From the NCBI RefSeq assembly GCF_000428525.1, contig NZ_AUAC01000002.1:558001-622000 (forward strand): a stretch of DNA of 64,000 nt. Reading direction: 5' to 3'. Shown piece by piece: positions 17,894 through 26,870 of the stretch. The notes under the pieces are model-generated. The model did not search any database and had not been told where the DNA came from. It saw nothing but the letters and a program-made list of their open reading frames with translations. The stretch comes from Hellea balneolensis DSM 19091. GTDB taxonomy: Bacteria > Pseudomonadota > Alphaproteobacteria > Caulobacterales > Maricaulaceae. Position numbers and translations under genes: made by a program. The first letter of the stretch is position 1. Each line of letters begins with the position of its first letter.

Positions 17894-20674
17894 ATGACTT
17901 ATTTAAATACAAAATTACTACTCAATAGCGCAGCAGGTCTCGCCTTGTCCTGCGCATTTTCAGTGACGGCGTTTTCCGCGCCAAATCCCGATGATAGCTG
18001 TCGCGACGGAGCAACCAATATCGACTCTTTGCAGTGCGGCGATGGAGCGGATGCCAGCGGAGATCGCAGCACAGCGATTGGTGACGTAGCCGCTGCTGAC
18101 GCAGACAGATCAACAGCCATTGGGTACCGCGCACAAGCCGTGAATGGAGCTGGAACAACAGCAGTTGGCGCAGACTCAGGTGCCTTTTTAGAAAACGCTT
18201 CAGCCTTTGGCCGTAGCGCTGTAGCTGATGCCGTAGATAGCACAGCTATTGGTGCATATGCAGTTACACTTGGTGATCGCTCAACAGCTATTGGTGGTGG
18301 TACAGACAACAATACTGCAGCTTTTGCTCAAGGCGACTCATCGGTTGCCATTGGTAGCGGTTTCAGCACGCAGCTCGGAGCCCGCTCATCAGGTTTTAGA
18401 TCGACAGCAATTGGCTCAACATCCGAAGCGTCCGGCATAAATGCCGTCGCGATTGGGGTGTTATCAGAAGCATCAGGCAATCTTTCCACAGCTGTTGGTC
18501 CGATTTCAGAAGCCTCGGGCACAGCAAGCACAGCAATCGGTCAATATTCTGCAGCGACGTCGAACTTTGCAACAGCAATTGGCTATCAATCTGATGCGAC
18601 GGCACTACAAGCAACGGCTATTGGGTTTAATTCAGAAGCCAGTGATACAGGCACCAATGCTATTGGTACAAACAGCTTGTCCAATCAGCTCAATGCCAAC
18701 GCTTTTGGTACAAATGCTGAGGCTACAGCACGCTATACCAATTCGATTGGGGCTAACTCGCAAGCAGCGGGTCAAGGCGGCGTTGCATTAGGCGGCGGTA
18801 TCTCACAAGCCACGGCGGCAGAGGCTCAAATGGATGGCGGCATCGCGATTGGTGGTCAATTTGGGGGTTTTGCGGGTGCAAAGTCTACAGCTCAGGCAGC
18901 TATTGCTATAGGGTCATTATCACAAGCAACAGGTGCTAACAGCACATCTGTTGGCTCGCAAAGTATCGCTTCAAATGCAGGGTCAAGCTCTTTTGGCAAC
19001 CAGGCTAAAGCCCTTGCCAACCTATCAACATCCATCGGGTGGGGCTCTACCTCTAACGGTGTTGCGAGTAATGCGATTGGTAAAGGCGCAAACTCAACTG
19101 GTACTTTTTCAACAGCCTTAGGCACAGACTCCATGACAAATGGTTTGGGGGCCCTTGCAATGGGTTATAAGGCAGAAGCACTTGCCCGCAACGCTATCGC
19201 ATCAGGTACATTTGCAAGCGCAAATACCGAAGAGTCAGCCATCGCCATTGGCGGCGGTCGTGCGGCAACCATTGGCGCTGAAGCTACCGGCAATGCTTCT
19301 GTGGCAATCGGCGGAGCCACATATGATACGAGCGGTGTTCTAACGCGCCAAGGCGCAGAAGCTACTATGGAGAACGCGGTTGCTATCGGATCTGGTTCTG
19401 AGTCTACAAACTCAAATGCAACGGCTTTAGGCGCCGCCAGCGTTGCCTCTGGTATAGCCAGTACAGCTATCGGCAATCGCGCTACGGCTAGTAACACTCT
19501 GGCAACAGCTATCGGCTGGGACTCTAACGCCAGCGGAATCGGAAGTGGTGCTTTTGGACGCAGAGCAAATGCATCTGCAAACTTTGCTTATGCTTTAGGT
19601 AACGAAGCCAATAGTTCTCACTTGAATTCCTTCGCTTTAGGTAGCTTGGCCACGACGACATTGGCAAACCAAATAATGCTAGGTGCGGCGAACTACACCT
19701 ATGTCATGCCAGGTGTTGTCTCAAATACGTCTGCATCAGTTCAAGGCACACCAACAGGCCTCGTAACGACAAATGCGGCAGGCGAGTTAGCCTCAGACAA
19801 TTCGTTTTACGGTTCAAACTTTGGGCTTATAACCAGCGGTATTTCCAGTTTCGGACAATTCCTCAATGAATTGGATAGACGACTAACAGAGGGAGACCCC
19901 TTTGCCGGGCAGCCTACCGCTTCAAATGCACCTGTATCTTTCAATATGGAACTCCAAGCTGTAACTGCTCAACAAGCGGCTTCGACTATGGCAACGGTTG
20001 CGTCTGAAGCGCCCAAAGCAACAGTTGTTCAGGCCCCTATTGTTGATGAACCACTAACTATGACAACGGATCAGAACACCATGGATATTGCAGAAAATCG
20101 TATGGATATTGATGAAAACCGCGCTGATATTGATACGAATACAACCGCCATCGCGACAAACTCGTCCGCGATAGCCACAAATTCGACCAATATCAGTACG
20201 AACTCCGACAATATTTCTACAAATACAGATAATATTGCCACGAATGCCGAAGGTGTTCAGACAAATAGTGCAGGCATACAGACTAATTCTGACGCTATTG
20301 GAATGAATACAACAGGTGTGTCTGAGAACCGTACAGCTATTGCTTCCAATACGAGCAATATCTCGGCGAATGCCTCTCGCATAGGTTTGGCCGAAACATC
20401 TATCAGAGCCAATGCGGATCAAATCGTGCGTATCAATGAAGAGATTACAGAGCTGAGCTCAGGTCTTGCAGCTGTCGCCTCACTGCCTGATATGTATCTC
20501 TCGCCTAATGCCAAATGGTCAGCCGCCGGCGGCGTCGGTTTCTATGGCGATGATGTCGGTTTCGGCGCAACACTTGCCTTCCGCGGAAATGACAACTGGG
20601 CTTTTGGCGCCAGTGCCGCAACAGCAGGTGATGAAGCTACCGGTAAATTACAAATTCGGTATGAAGGCTTCTAG
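17894..20674 (+). CDS. Trimeric autotransporter adhesin (YadA-like)
   Basis: Surface adhesin of 926 aa. It has a signal peptide with cleavage near AFSA, then a long head of 14-residue-type repeats of the AIG...A form (Hep/Hag, YadA head) to about residue 620. The stalk of roughly 18 uninterrupted heptads spans about residues 730-855, mostly of the form xxIxTNx with Asn in the core. The anchor domain follows (DMYLSPNAKWSAAGGVGF...) ending in the terminal Phe typical of outer-membrane barrels. The start is ATG 17894 with GGAG six bases upstream; an upstream in-frame start at 17834 lacks a signal peptide. A lone Cys pair precedes the head. The ligand is unknown. Confidence 0.93.
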   Translation: MTYLNTKLLLNSAAGLALSCAFSVTAFSAPNPDDSCRDGATNIDSLQCGDGADASGDRSTAIGDVAAADADRSTAIGYRAQAVNGAGTTAVGADSGAFLENASAFGRSAVADAVDSTAIGAYAVTLGDRSTAIGGGTDNNTAAFAQGDSSVAIGSGFSTQLGARSSGFRSTAIGSTSEASGINAVAIGVLSEASGNLSTAVGPISEASGTASTAIGQYSAATSNFATAIGYQSDATALQATAIGFNSEASDTGTNAIGTNSLSNQLNANAFGTNAEATARYTNSIGANSQAAGQGGVALGGGISQATAAEAQMDGGIAIGGQFGGFAGAKSTAQAAIAIGSLSQATGANSTSVGSQSIASNAGSSSFGNQAKALANLSTSIGWGSTSNGVASNAIGKGANSTGTFSTALGTDSMTNGLGALAMGYKAEALARNAIASGTFASANTEESAIAIGGGRAATIGAEATGNASVAIGGATYDTSGVLTRQGAEATMENAVAIGSGSESTNSNATALGAASVASGIASTAIGNRATASNTLATAIGWDSNASGIGSGAFGRRANASANFAYALGNEANSSHLNSFALGSLATTTLANQIMLGAANYTYVMPGVVSNTSASVQGTPTGLVTTNAAGELASDNSFYGSNFGLITSGISSFGQFLNELDRRLTEGDPFAGQPTASNAPVSFNMELQAVTAQQAASTMATVASEAPKATVVQAPIVDEPLTMTTDQNTMDIAENRMDIDENRADIDTNTTAIATNSSAIATNSTNISTNSDNISTNTDNIATNAEGVQTNSAGIQTNSDAIGMNTTGVSENRTAIASNTSNISANASRIGLAETSIRANADQIVRINEEITELSSGLAAVASLPDMYLSPNAKWSAAGGVGFYGDDVGFGATLAFRGNDNWAFGASAATAGDEATGKLQIRYEGF

Positions 20675-20715
20675 AGCATAACCCTATTATTGCTCTCTTA
20701 GAGCTTTCAAACCGT

Positions 20716-20748
20716 AGCCGCGCCTACCCCTTGTAGGCGCGGCTTTTC
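20716..20748 (+). terminator. Rho-independent terminator after first adhesin gene
   Basis: Perfect 12-bp stem AGCCGCGCCTAC (20716-20727) / GTAGGCGCGGCT (20733-20744) with a five-base loop, followed by a short T-run. It shows the two adhesin genes are separate transcription units. Confidence 0.88.
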
Positions 20749-20923
20749 TGAATCCACGTTAACCAACATTATCAAATCCCTAAAGGCGAAATTACTAAGA
20801 GTTAAGCTTTACAAAATACTAAGGAAGCATCGTCGGGGTGAATTTGGGCAACTTGTTATCACAGCTATGCCCAATCGTTCCTCATTATAAAGCAGCATTA
20901 GACTGCATAAAGAAGGGCTGACC

Positions 20924-23233
20924 ATGTCTCATAAATATTCTCATCTGCTATTAAGCACAGCAGCAACACTCACTTTTACAGCATTACTAACTGCGCCAGC
21001 TATTGCCGCAGACGCACCGACCGGATTGTTTTTGCGCGGGGCTGAGAGCCTGGGTGATCTCTCTAATGCAAAGTCATCATCCCCTTTAGAGGCACCTAAT
21101 GTAGGCGCAGCATGTAATGCTGGCGACGGAGGTGACACGGTTCAATGCGGAATTAACTCAGATGCTTCCGGATCAAGCGCTACAGCTTTAGGCGCAAACA
21201 CAATCGCAAGCGGCGTAGGATCAACCGCTATTGGGAATAATGCAGATGCTGTTGGGTCTCTTTCAACAGCAATGGGCGTTCATTCAAATGCAGGTGGTAT
21301 TGGCGCTAATGCTATTGGTTTGCGAGCAGACGCATCTGGAAATTTTTCAAACGCTATAGGCAGAAATGCAACGGCTTCAGGTACGGGGTCAACGGCTATC
21401 GGACTTGATAGCACGGCGTCTGGCGATTATTCGCAAAGCTTGGGACGAAATGCTGTTGCTTCAGGGGCTACCTCTATCTCGATGGGAGTTGACTCCACTG
21501 CGAGCGCATCCAATTCTATCGCCATCGGTAAAGGGGCGTCATCCACATTTGCTAATAGCGTTGCCATTGGTAATGGCGCAACTGCAACAAGAACCAATCA
21601 AATTGTTTTGGGGAACGCCTCAAGCACCTACACGATGACGGGTATCAACTCAGCCTTTTCACGCGGTCAGCAAGGCGCTGTCACAGGCTTATTAACGACA
21701 GATGCAAACGGCAATTTAGCCTCCGATGGCGGCGCGCTTCAGGCGTCTGTAGCGGATCACGAAGTTCGTATTACGGGCTTGGAAGGCGGCATATCTCAAG
21801 AGATGAAAGACACCGCTAATTTAATGTCAGAACAGGCCACTGTTATTAAATCAGGCGAACTCGCCTCTCAGGAACAGCTCTCTCAGGACGCTGACGGGAG
21901 TCCTGTAGATGCCCCGAATGTTGGAGATGCTTGTCAGGCAGGTGATGGTAGCGATAGCTTGCAATGCGGTGTAAATGCGGATGCATCAGGATCGAGCGCT
22001 ACAGCTCTGGGAGCAAACACTGTTTCTAGTGGTGTTGGATCTATTACCGTTGGCAACAATGCAGATGCTACAGGGTCATTGTCCACAGCGATTGGCGTTC
22101 ATGCCAACACATCCGGTATTGGCGCTACGGCCATAGGTCTTCGAGCTGACGCGTCAGGTAATTTTGCCCAAGCTATTGGCCGAAATGCAAATGCCGCTGG
22201 CGCAGGTGCTACGGCTATCGGCTTAGACAGCACAGCAAGCGGTGATTATGCGCAAAGTTTTGGACGCAATGCTAATGCTTCAGGCCCGGCTTCACTCGCC
22301 ATGGGCGTTGACTCGCAAGCCACAGCTCCTGACTCCATTGCCATAGGTAATGGCGCTTCAGCAACATTTGCGAATAGTGTTGCGATAGGTAATGATGCTA
22401 CGGCAACGCGCACAAACCAAGTTATACTTGGTAGTGCAACAAGTACATATACGCTAGCAGGGGTCACCTCCGCAGCCTCAAGAGGACAGCAAGGTGCTGT
22501 TGTCGGAATTTTGACGACAGATGCCAGTGGCAATATTGCGTCGGACGGAGGTGCTCTTCAAGCTTCAGTTGCCGATCACGAGGTCAGAATCACTGGGCTA
22601 GAAGGCGGAGTCTCTCAAGAGATGAGAAGCTTTGCAGATGATACAGTAACTTTCGCAGATCATTCTACTGCACAAGCAAGTGCAAATTATACAACTGTTA
22701 AAACAGCTTCACCTGTCCAACCCGCACGCTCCGTAGCTGAAGCAGCACCGGCTGAACTTTACGGCTCCAACCTTGAGGTCACGACACAGCAAGGCGCAGC
22801 AAATTCGAGTAATATTGCAACTAATGCAGGCAACATTGCAACTAATGCGCAAAATGTAGCTGTCACCTCCCAGCGTGTAAGCGTCAATTCACAACGTATT
22901 GCGTCAAATGCTACGAGCATTTCTCAAAATGCACAGCGTATCGAATTGGCGATGGGGTCCATCTTGGATAACTCACAAGCGATTGTCAGAAACAGCGAAG
23001 AAATTGCCGAATTAAGCTCAGGCCTTGCAGCCGTAACGGCTCTACCTGATATGTATCTATCGCCAGATGCAAAATGGTCTGCCGCTGGCGGCGTGGGTAT
23101 GTATGGTGATGACGTCGGGATCGGCGCGACGTTGGCCATCCGTGCGAGCCGTAACTTCGCGATTGGTGCATCTGTAGCCTCTGGAGGGGACACGGCAACA
23201 GGCAAATTACAAGTGCGCTATGAGGGATTCTAA
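20924..23233 (+). CDS. Trimeric autotransporter adhesin with duplicated head
   Basis: Adhesin of 769 aa, paralogous to the preceding gene. It has a signal peptide (cleavage near AIAA) and two head units of about 240 residues each (residues 57-294 and 330-567, see repeat entry). Each starts with a Cys pair and ends in a neck (RTNQIVLG..., GLEGG[IV]SQEM). A shorter stalk follows with heptads (SSNIATNAGNIATNAQ) and an anchor nearly identical to that of the first gene, ending RYEGF. AAGAAGGG upstream of the ATG at 20924 is the ribosome site. The pair probably arose by gene duplication with later head expansion. Confidence 0.93.
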   Translation: MSHKYSHLLLSTAATLTFTALLTAPAIAADAPTGLFLRGAESLGDLSNAKSSSPLEAPNVGAACNAGDGGDTVQCGINSDASGSSATALGANTIASGVGSTAIGNNADAVGSLSTAMGVHSNAGGIGANAIGLRADASGNFSNAIGRNATASGTGSTAIGLDSTASGDYSQSLGRNAVASGATSISMGVDSTASASNSIAIGKGASSTFANSVAIGNGATATRTNQIVLGNASSTYTMTGINSAFSRGQQGAVTGLLTTDANGNLASDGGALQASVADHEVRITGLEGGISQEMKDTANLMSEQATVIKSGELASQEQLSQDADGSPVDAPNVGDACQAGDGSDSLQCGVNADASGSSATALGANTVSSGVGSITVGNNADATGSLSTAIGVHANTSGIGATAIGLRADASGNFAQAIGRNANAAGAGATAIGLDSTASGDYAQSFGRNANASGPASLAMGVDSQATAPDSIAIGNGASATFANSVAIGNDATATRTNQVILGSATSTYTLAGVTSAASRGQQGAVVGILTTDASGNIASDGGALQASVADHEVRITGLEGGVSQEMRSFADDTVTFADHSTAQASANYTTVKTASPVQPARSVAEAAPAELYGSNLEVTTQQGAANSSNIATNAGNIATNAQNVAVTSQRVSVNSQRIASNATSISQNAQRIELAMGSILDNSQAIVRNSEEIAELSSGLAAVTALPDMYLSPDAKWSAAGGVGMYGDDVGIGATLAIRASRNFAIGASVASGGDTATGKLQVRYEGF
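21092..22625 (+). repeat. Tandem in-frame duplication of adhesin head (two units, offset 819 bp)
   Basis: Units 21092-21806 and 21911-22625 encode matching head modules, both starting APNVG[AD]AC and ending GLEGG[IV]SQEM. They are exactly 273 codons apart. The DNA has diverged at many third positions, so the duplication is not very recent. Confidence 0.85.
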
Positions 23234-23251
23234 GTCCTAAATAAAGTTTGA

Positions 23252-23280
23252 AAAGGCCGTCCCCTGAGGCGGCCTTTTTT
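23252..23280 (+). terminator. Rho-independent terminator after second adhesin gene
   Basis: AAGGCCG (23253-23259) / CGGCCTT (23270-23276) stem followed by a run of T. Confidence 0.82.
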
Positions 23281-23322
23281 ATGTGGCTTGCTGTTTTTCG
23301 CTTAGGCCGCTAAGCCGCGCCA

Positions 23323-23775
23323 ATGGCAATTATAACCTTAGATGATTTACGCGAGACTTCGGGCGCCCTGCTCGGATTGGATCCTGGCACAAAAACTCTG
23401 GGCCTCGCGATTAGTGACCGCACGCGCCTTATTGCAACGCCACTTGAGACGATTCGCCGTGAGAAATTTACGCTCGACGCAAAAAAACTTTTAGACGTTT
23501 ATGAACGCGATCAAGCCTCAGCTCTTATTATCGGCCTGCCTGTCAATATGAACGGCACGCACGGGCCACGCACGCAATCAGTACGAGATTTTTGCACGAA
23601 TTTATTGCGGCTTAAAGACTTGCCCATATTCCTCTGGGACGAGCGCCTTTCGACAATGGCGGTGACACGCGGCATGTTGGAAGCGGATATGAGCCGCAAA
23701 AAGCGCAAAGAAAATGTCGATAAACTCGCCGCGAGCTATATTTTGCAAGGCGTCTTGGATCGCCTGAGGGCTTAA
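23323..23775 (+). CDS. ruvX: YqgF/RuvX Holliday-junction-resolvase-like nuclease
   Basis: RNase H-fold nuclease implicated in 16S pre-rRNA 5' processing. GLDPGTKTLGLAISD carries the first catalytic Asp, IIGLPVNMNGTHG the second block, and LWDERLSTMAV plus DKLAASYILQGVLD the acidic C-terminal block. Length 150 aa is normal. It lies 39 bases upstream of pyrB, probably in one transcript; that gap is almost filled by a perfect inverted repeat. Confidence 0.93.
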   Translation: MAIITLDDLRETSGALLGLDPGTKTLGLAISDRTRLIATPLETIRREKFTLDAKKLLDVYERDQASALIIGLPVNMNGTHGPRTQSVRDFCTNLLRLKDLPIFLWDERLSTMAVTRGMLEADMSRKKRKENVDKLAASYILQGVLDRLRA

Positions 23776-23784
23776 ATCTATTGA

Positions 23785-23809
23785 CTCTGTACGAATTTTT
23801 CGTACAGAG
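23785..23809. promoter_or_regulatory. Perfect 11-bp inverted repeat just before the HTH-PyrB start
   Basis: CTCTGTACGAA (23785-23795), spacer TTT, TTCGTACAGAG (23799-23809), ending five bases before the ATG at 23815. No T-run follows, so it is not a normal terminator. The only ribosome-site-like bases (AGAG, 23806-23809) lie inside the right arm. It can be a DNA operator (possibly for the HTH domain encoded right after it) or an RNA hairpin that hides the start. Confidence 0.7.
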
Positions 23810-23814
23810 CATTT

Positions 23815-24987
23815 ATGACCTATTCCAAACCCCTCATTGATGATATTTTTGGCGGCATTCGTCCTGCGGCGCGCGCTTTGGACAAAGCGGCCACAACTAT
23901 TCAAGGGTGGTACGATGCGGGGACCATTCCTCAAAAACATTGGAATGACGTTATAAAAACAGCCAAAGAGTTTGATCATCATTTAACCCCCGATGACTTC
24001 TTCCCCGTTAAATCGCCTGATGCGTCATCCTTTGGATACCCCTTTGAGAAACGTCATTGCCTGTCCATCGATGATTTCCATAGGCCCGACATAGAAACGT
24101 TACTGTCTCTCGGAGAGCATTATCTGGATTTGAATGTCCAGAAAAACCCTGACCGCTCTGTTCTAAAAGGCAAGACTCTTATCAACGTATTTTTCGAAAA
24201 TTCGACAAGAACCGAAAAGAGCTTTGAGCTAGCTGGAAAACGGCTTGGCGCAGATGTCATATCCATGCAAATCGCGAGCAGCTCAGTCAAGAAGGGGGAA
24301 ACACTTTTGGACACAGCTGCGACGCTCAATGCAATGAATCCAGATATATTGGTTGTCCGCCATGGGTCCTCAGGGGCACCCGCCCTGCTCTCACAAAAGG
24401 TGTCTTGCTCGGTTGTTAATGCGGGGGACGGAATGCATGAGCATCCCACTCAAGCTTTACTGGACGCGCTCACTTTACGCCAAGCTTTTGATGGCCAAAT
24501 TGACGGCCTTCGTATCGCCATATGCGGCGATATTCTTCACTCCCGCGTGGCAAGGTCCAACGTAAAGCTTCTCAATATGCTTGGCGCAGAAGTGCGTCTT
24601 GTGGGGCCGCCAACCCTCCTCCCGACAGATGCGGATCGTTGGGGCGTTGATATATTTCATGAAATGAAAACAGGCTTAAAAGGCTGCGACGTTGTTATGA
24701 TGTTAAGGCTTCAACTTGAGCGGATGAGCGGCGCTTTTGTGCCGTCCAAACGCGAATATTTTCATTTTCACGGACTGGACCGCACAAAGCTCGGCTATGC
24801 CAAAGACGGCGCGCTTGTGATGCATCCCGGCCCGATGAACCGAGGCGTGGAGATCAGCTCAGATATTGCCGACGATCCTGATATCAGCCTGATAACGCAG
24901 CAAGTCGAAACAGGCGTAGCTATGCGAATGGGCATCCTTCACGCCCTTTCAGAAGCCCAAGACAGATCGAAAGGGGCAAACCGATGA
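23815..24987 (+). CDS. pyrB: Aspartate carbamoyltransferase with N-terminal helix-turn-helix domain
   Basis: Catalyses carbamoyl phosphate + aspartate to carbamoyl-aspartate, the committed step of pyrimidine synthesis. The catalytic part begins near residue 78 and has STRT (130-133), HPTQ (210-213), an MLRLQ loop and HPGPMNR (337-343), so it looks active. Residues about 7-63 are extra: [30 protein letters not shown] and LTPDDFF read as a short Cro-like HTH of the kind found in phage-type carph-isopro proteins. No ATG, GTG or TTG occurs in frame between the HTH and the enzyme, so they form one 390-aa chain instead of the usual 300-340. It overlaps the dihydroorotase-like gene by four bases. 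The start-proximal inverted repeat suggests autoregulation. Confidence 0.93.
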   Translation: MTYSKPLIDDIFGGIRPAARALDKAATTIQGWYDAGTIPQKHWNDVIKTAKEFDHHLTPDDFFPVKSPDASSFGYPFEKRHCLSIDDFHRPDIETLLSLGEHYLDLNVQKNPDRSVLKGKTLINVFFENSTRTEKSFELAGKRLGADVISMQIASSSVKKGETLLDTAATLNAMNPDILVVRHGSSGAPALLSQKVSCSVVNAGDGMHEHPTQALLDALTLRQAFDGQIDGLRIAICGDILHSRVARSNVKLLNMLGAEVRLVGPPTLLPTDADRWGVDIFHEMKTGLKGCDVVMMLRLQLERMSGAFVPSKREYFHFHGLDRTKLGYAKDGALVMHPGPMNRGVEISSDIADDPDISLITQQVETGVAMRMGILHALSEAQDRSKGANR

Positions 24988-26258
24988 GCACGTTATCAAT
25001 CGCAAATGCGCGTATCATTGACCCTGCAAGCGGATATGATGATTTCGGGACAATCGTAACTCGTGACGGGCGCATCATGGCTTTCGGGCCGCATGTCCAA
25101 ACGGAAGGCGATATCATCGACGCAGACGGTCACATTTGCGCTCCAGGCCTAATCGATATGCGCGTTACAACGGGTGAGCCAGGTCGGGAAAACCGCGAAA
25201 CGATTGCCACGGCTGCAAAAGCTGCCGCAGCGGGCGGCATAACTTCTATCGTAATTATGCCGGAAACTGACCCCGTCATTGATGATATGTCGCTTGTTGA
25301 TTTCATCACGCGGCGGGCGGAAACTGCGCCAGTGAATGTCTATGCGGCAGGGGCTTTGACGAAAGGCTTAGACGGAAAAACGCTAACGGAAATAGGGCTT
25401 ATGTCGCAAGCGGGCGCCGTCATGTTTTCAAACGGCACCTCCCCCATTGCCGAAGCGCAAACCATGCGCCGCTTGCTTTCTTATTCTGCGAGCTTCAATG
25501 CACTCATTGCGAACCGCGCCATAGAGCCCTCACTCTCAAAAGGAGCCGTGGCGCATGAAAGCGATCTGTCATCACGCTTGGGCCTGACAGGCGCTCCAGC
25601 AGCTGCTGAGCGCATAATGGCAGAGCGGGATGTCGCTCTGGCGGAGCTTACCGGCGGACGGCTTTTGATTGATATGATTTCTTCCGCTGAGGCCTTGGAG
25701 GTCGTGCGCCGTGCTAAATCACGCGACCTTGAAATCGCTTGCTCAGTTAGCATAAATCACTTGTCGCTAAATGAAGTCGATATTGGCGATTACAGAACCT
25801 TCGCCAAACTTGATCCGCCTTTGCGTGAAGAGAGCGACCGTTTGGCGTTGCTCGAGGGTATAAATGACGGCACGATTGATGTGATCGTCTCTGACCATGA
25901 TCCGCGCCCGGCAGGAGAGAAGCGCCTTCCTTATGCTGAGGCCACGACAGGCGCGGTAGGGCTTGAGATATTATTAGCCGCAGGATTATCGCAAGTCGCG
26001 GATGGCCGCTTAGACCTTATGGCGTTCTTGGCAAGCGTGACGTCCAACCCTGCTGCCTTACTAGGATTAGAGAGCGGTCGTATTGCCAAAGGCGCACCTG
26101 CTGATTTGATAATCTTCAATCCAAATGCACCTTGGGTCTGCAATAGTGATGCTCTGCTCTCTCGCTCCAAAAACACTCCGCTGGACGGAAGACGCATGAC
26201 AGGCCGAAATCTCAAGACGATTTGCAAGGGCCGCCTTGTATTTGACTCCTCACACTAA
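24984..26258 (+). CDS. Dihydroorotase-like protein, probably non-catalytic (PyrC' partner of PyrB)
   Basis: Amidohydrolase-fold protein of 424 aa coupled to pyrB by ATGA. The metal-binding HxH of active dihydroorotases is absent ([14 protein letters not shown] has Arg-Val-Thr), although SDHDPR and other late blocks remain. In alphaproteobacteria and pseudomonads such inactive homologues assemble with PyrB into a class A dodecamer and are needed for its activity. The missing ligands and the position next to pyrB fit that role. An active pyrC should exist elsewhere in the genome. Confidence 0.88.
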   Translation: MSTLSIANARIIDPASGYDDFGTIVTRDGRIMAFGPHVQTEGDIIDADGHICAPGLIDMRVTTGEPGRENRETIATAAKAAAAGGITSIVIMPETDPVIDDMSLVDFITRRAETAPVNVYAAGALTKGLDGKTLTEIGLMSQAGAVMFSNGTSPIAEAQTMRRLLSYSASFNALIANRAIEPSLSKGAVAHESDLSSRLGLTGAPAAAERIMAERDVALAELTGGRLLIDMISSAEALEVVRRAKSRDLEIACSVSINHLSLNEVDIGDYRTFAKLDPPLREESDRLALLEGINDGTIDVIVSDHDPRPAGEKRLPYAEATTGAVGLEILLAAGLSQVADGRLDLMAFLASVTSNPAALLGLESGRIAKGAPADLIIFNPNAPWVCNSDALLSRSKNTPLDGRRMTGRNLKTICKGRLVFDSSH

Positions 26259-26276
26259 CACAGATATGTTCTTATT

Positions 26277-26870
26277 ATGTTCTCTATGTCAATTTTATAT
26301 GCTCTGCTTGGCGGTTATCTTTTGGGCTCCATCCCTTTTGGGCTCCTCATCACCCGCGCGACAGGGCAAGGCGATATACGCAATATTGGATCCGGCAATA
26401 TTGGCGCGACAAATGTTTTGCGCACAGGCCGAAAGGATATCGCGCTTATCACGCTCTTACTCGACGCGGCCAAAGCTGGCGTGGCCGCACTGATTTTCAA
26501 TCATTTTTTTGGTATGCCCATTGGTCTTTTTGCCGGAGCCGCCGCCCTTATCGGGCACTGCTTTCCTGTCTGGCTCAAATTTAAAGGCGGCAAAGGCGTG
26601 GCCACATTCTTTGGGTGCTTACTAGCAACAGCTTGGCCCTTAGGACTTATCGCAGGCGGCATCTGGCTGGCCTGTGCATTTTTCACACGTATTTCCTCGC
26701 TATCGGCTCTGGCGGCAGCAGGTGCCTCGCCATTGATTGCCTTTATGATGGGGTATTATCACGTCGCAATTATGGCGGCTGTACTGGCGGTCATTATATA
26801 TATCCGCCATGCTGAAAATATCGGGCGCATCATCAAAGGCACTGAGTCCCGCATAGGCAAAAAAGGCTGA
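26277..26870 (+). CDS. plsY: Glycerol-3-phosphate acyltransferase PlsY
   Basis: Inner-membrane enzyme that acylates glycerol-3-phosphate from acyl-phosphate, the first step of phospholipid synthesis. Its motifs are GSIPFGLLI, RNIGSGNIGATNVLRTG and the later GHCFPVWLKFKGGKGVAT, within about six hydrophobic helices; 197 aa is typical. Two in-frame ATGs (26277, 26286) are possible starts. The stop shares one base with the dprA ATG (TGATG). Confidence 0.95.
   Translation: MFSMSILYALLGGYLLGSIPFGLLITRATGQGDIRNIGSGNIGATNVLRTGRKDIALITLLLDAAKAGVAALIFNHFFGMPIGLFAGAAALIGHCFPVWLKFKGGKGVATFFGCLLATAWPLGLIAGGIWLACAFFTRISSLSALAAAGASPLIAFMMGYYHVAIMAAVLAVIIYIRHAENIGRIIKGTESRIGKKG

Noticed and set aside
23785-23809. 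The inverted repeat as a simple ruvX terminator
   Set aside because: No T-run follows and the start codon of pyrB lies five bases later, so a regulatory role is more likely.
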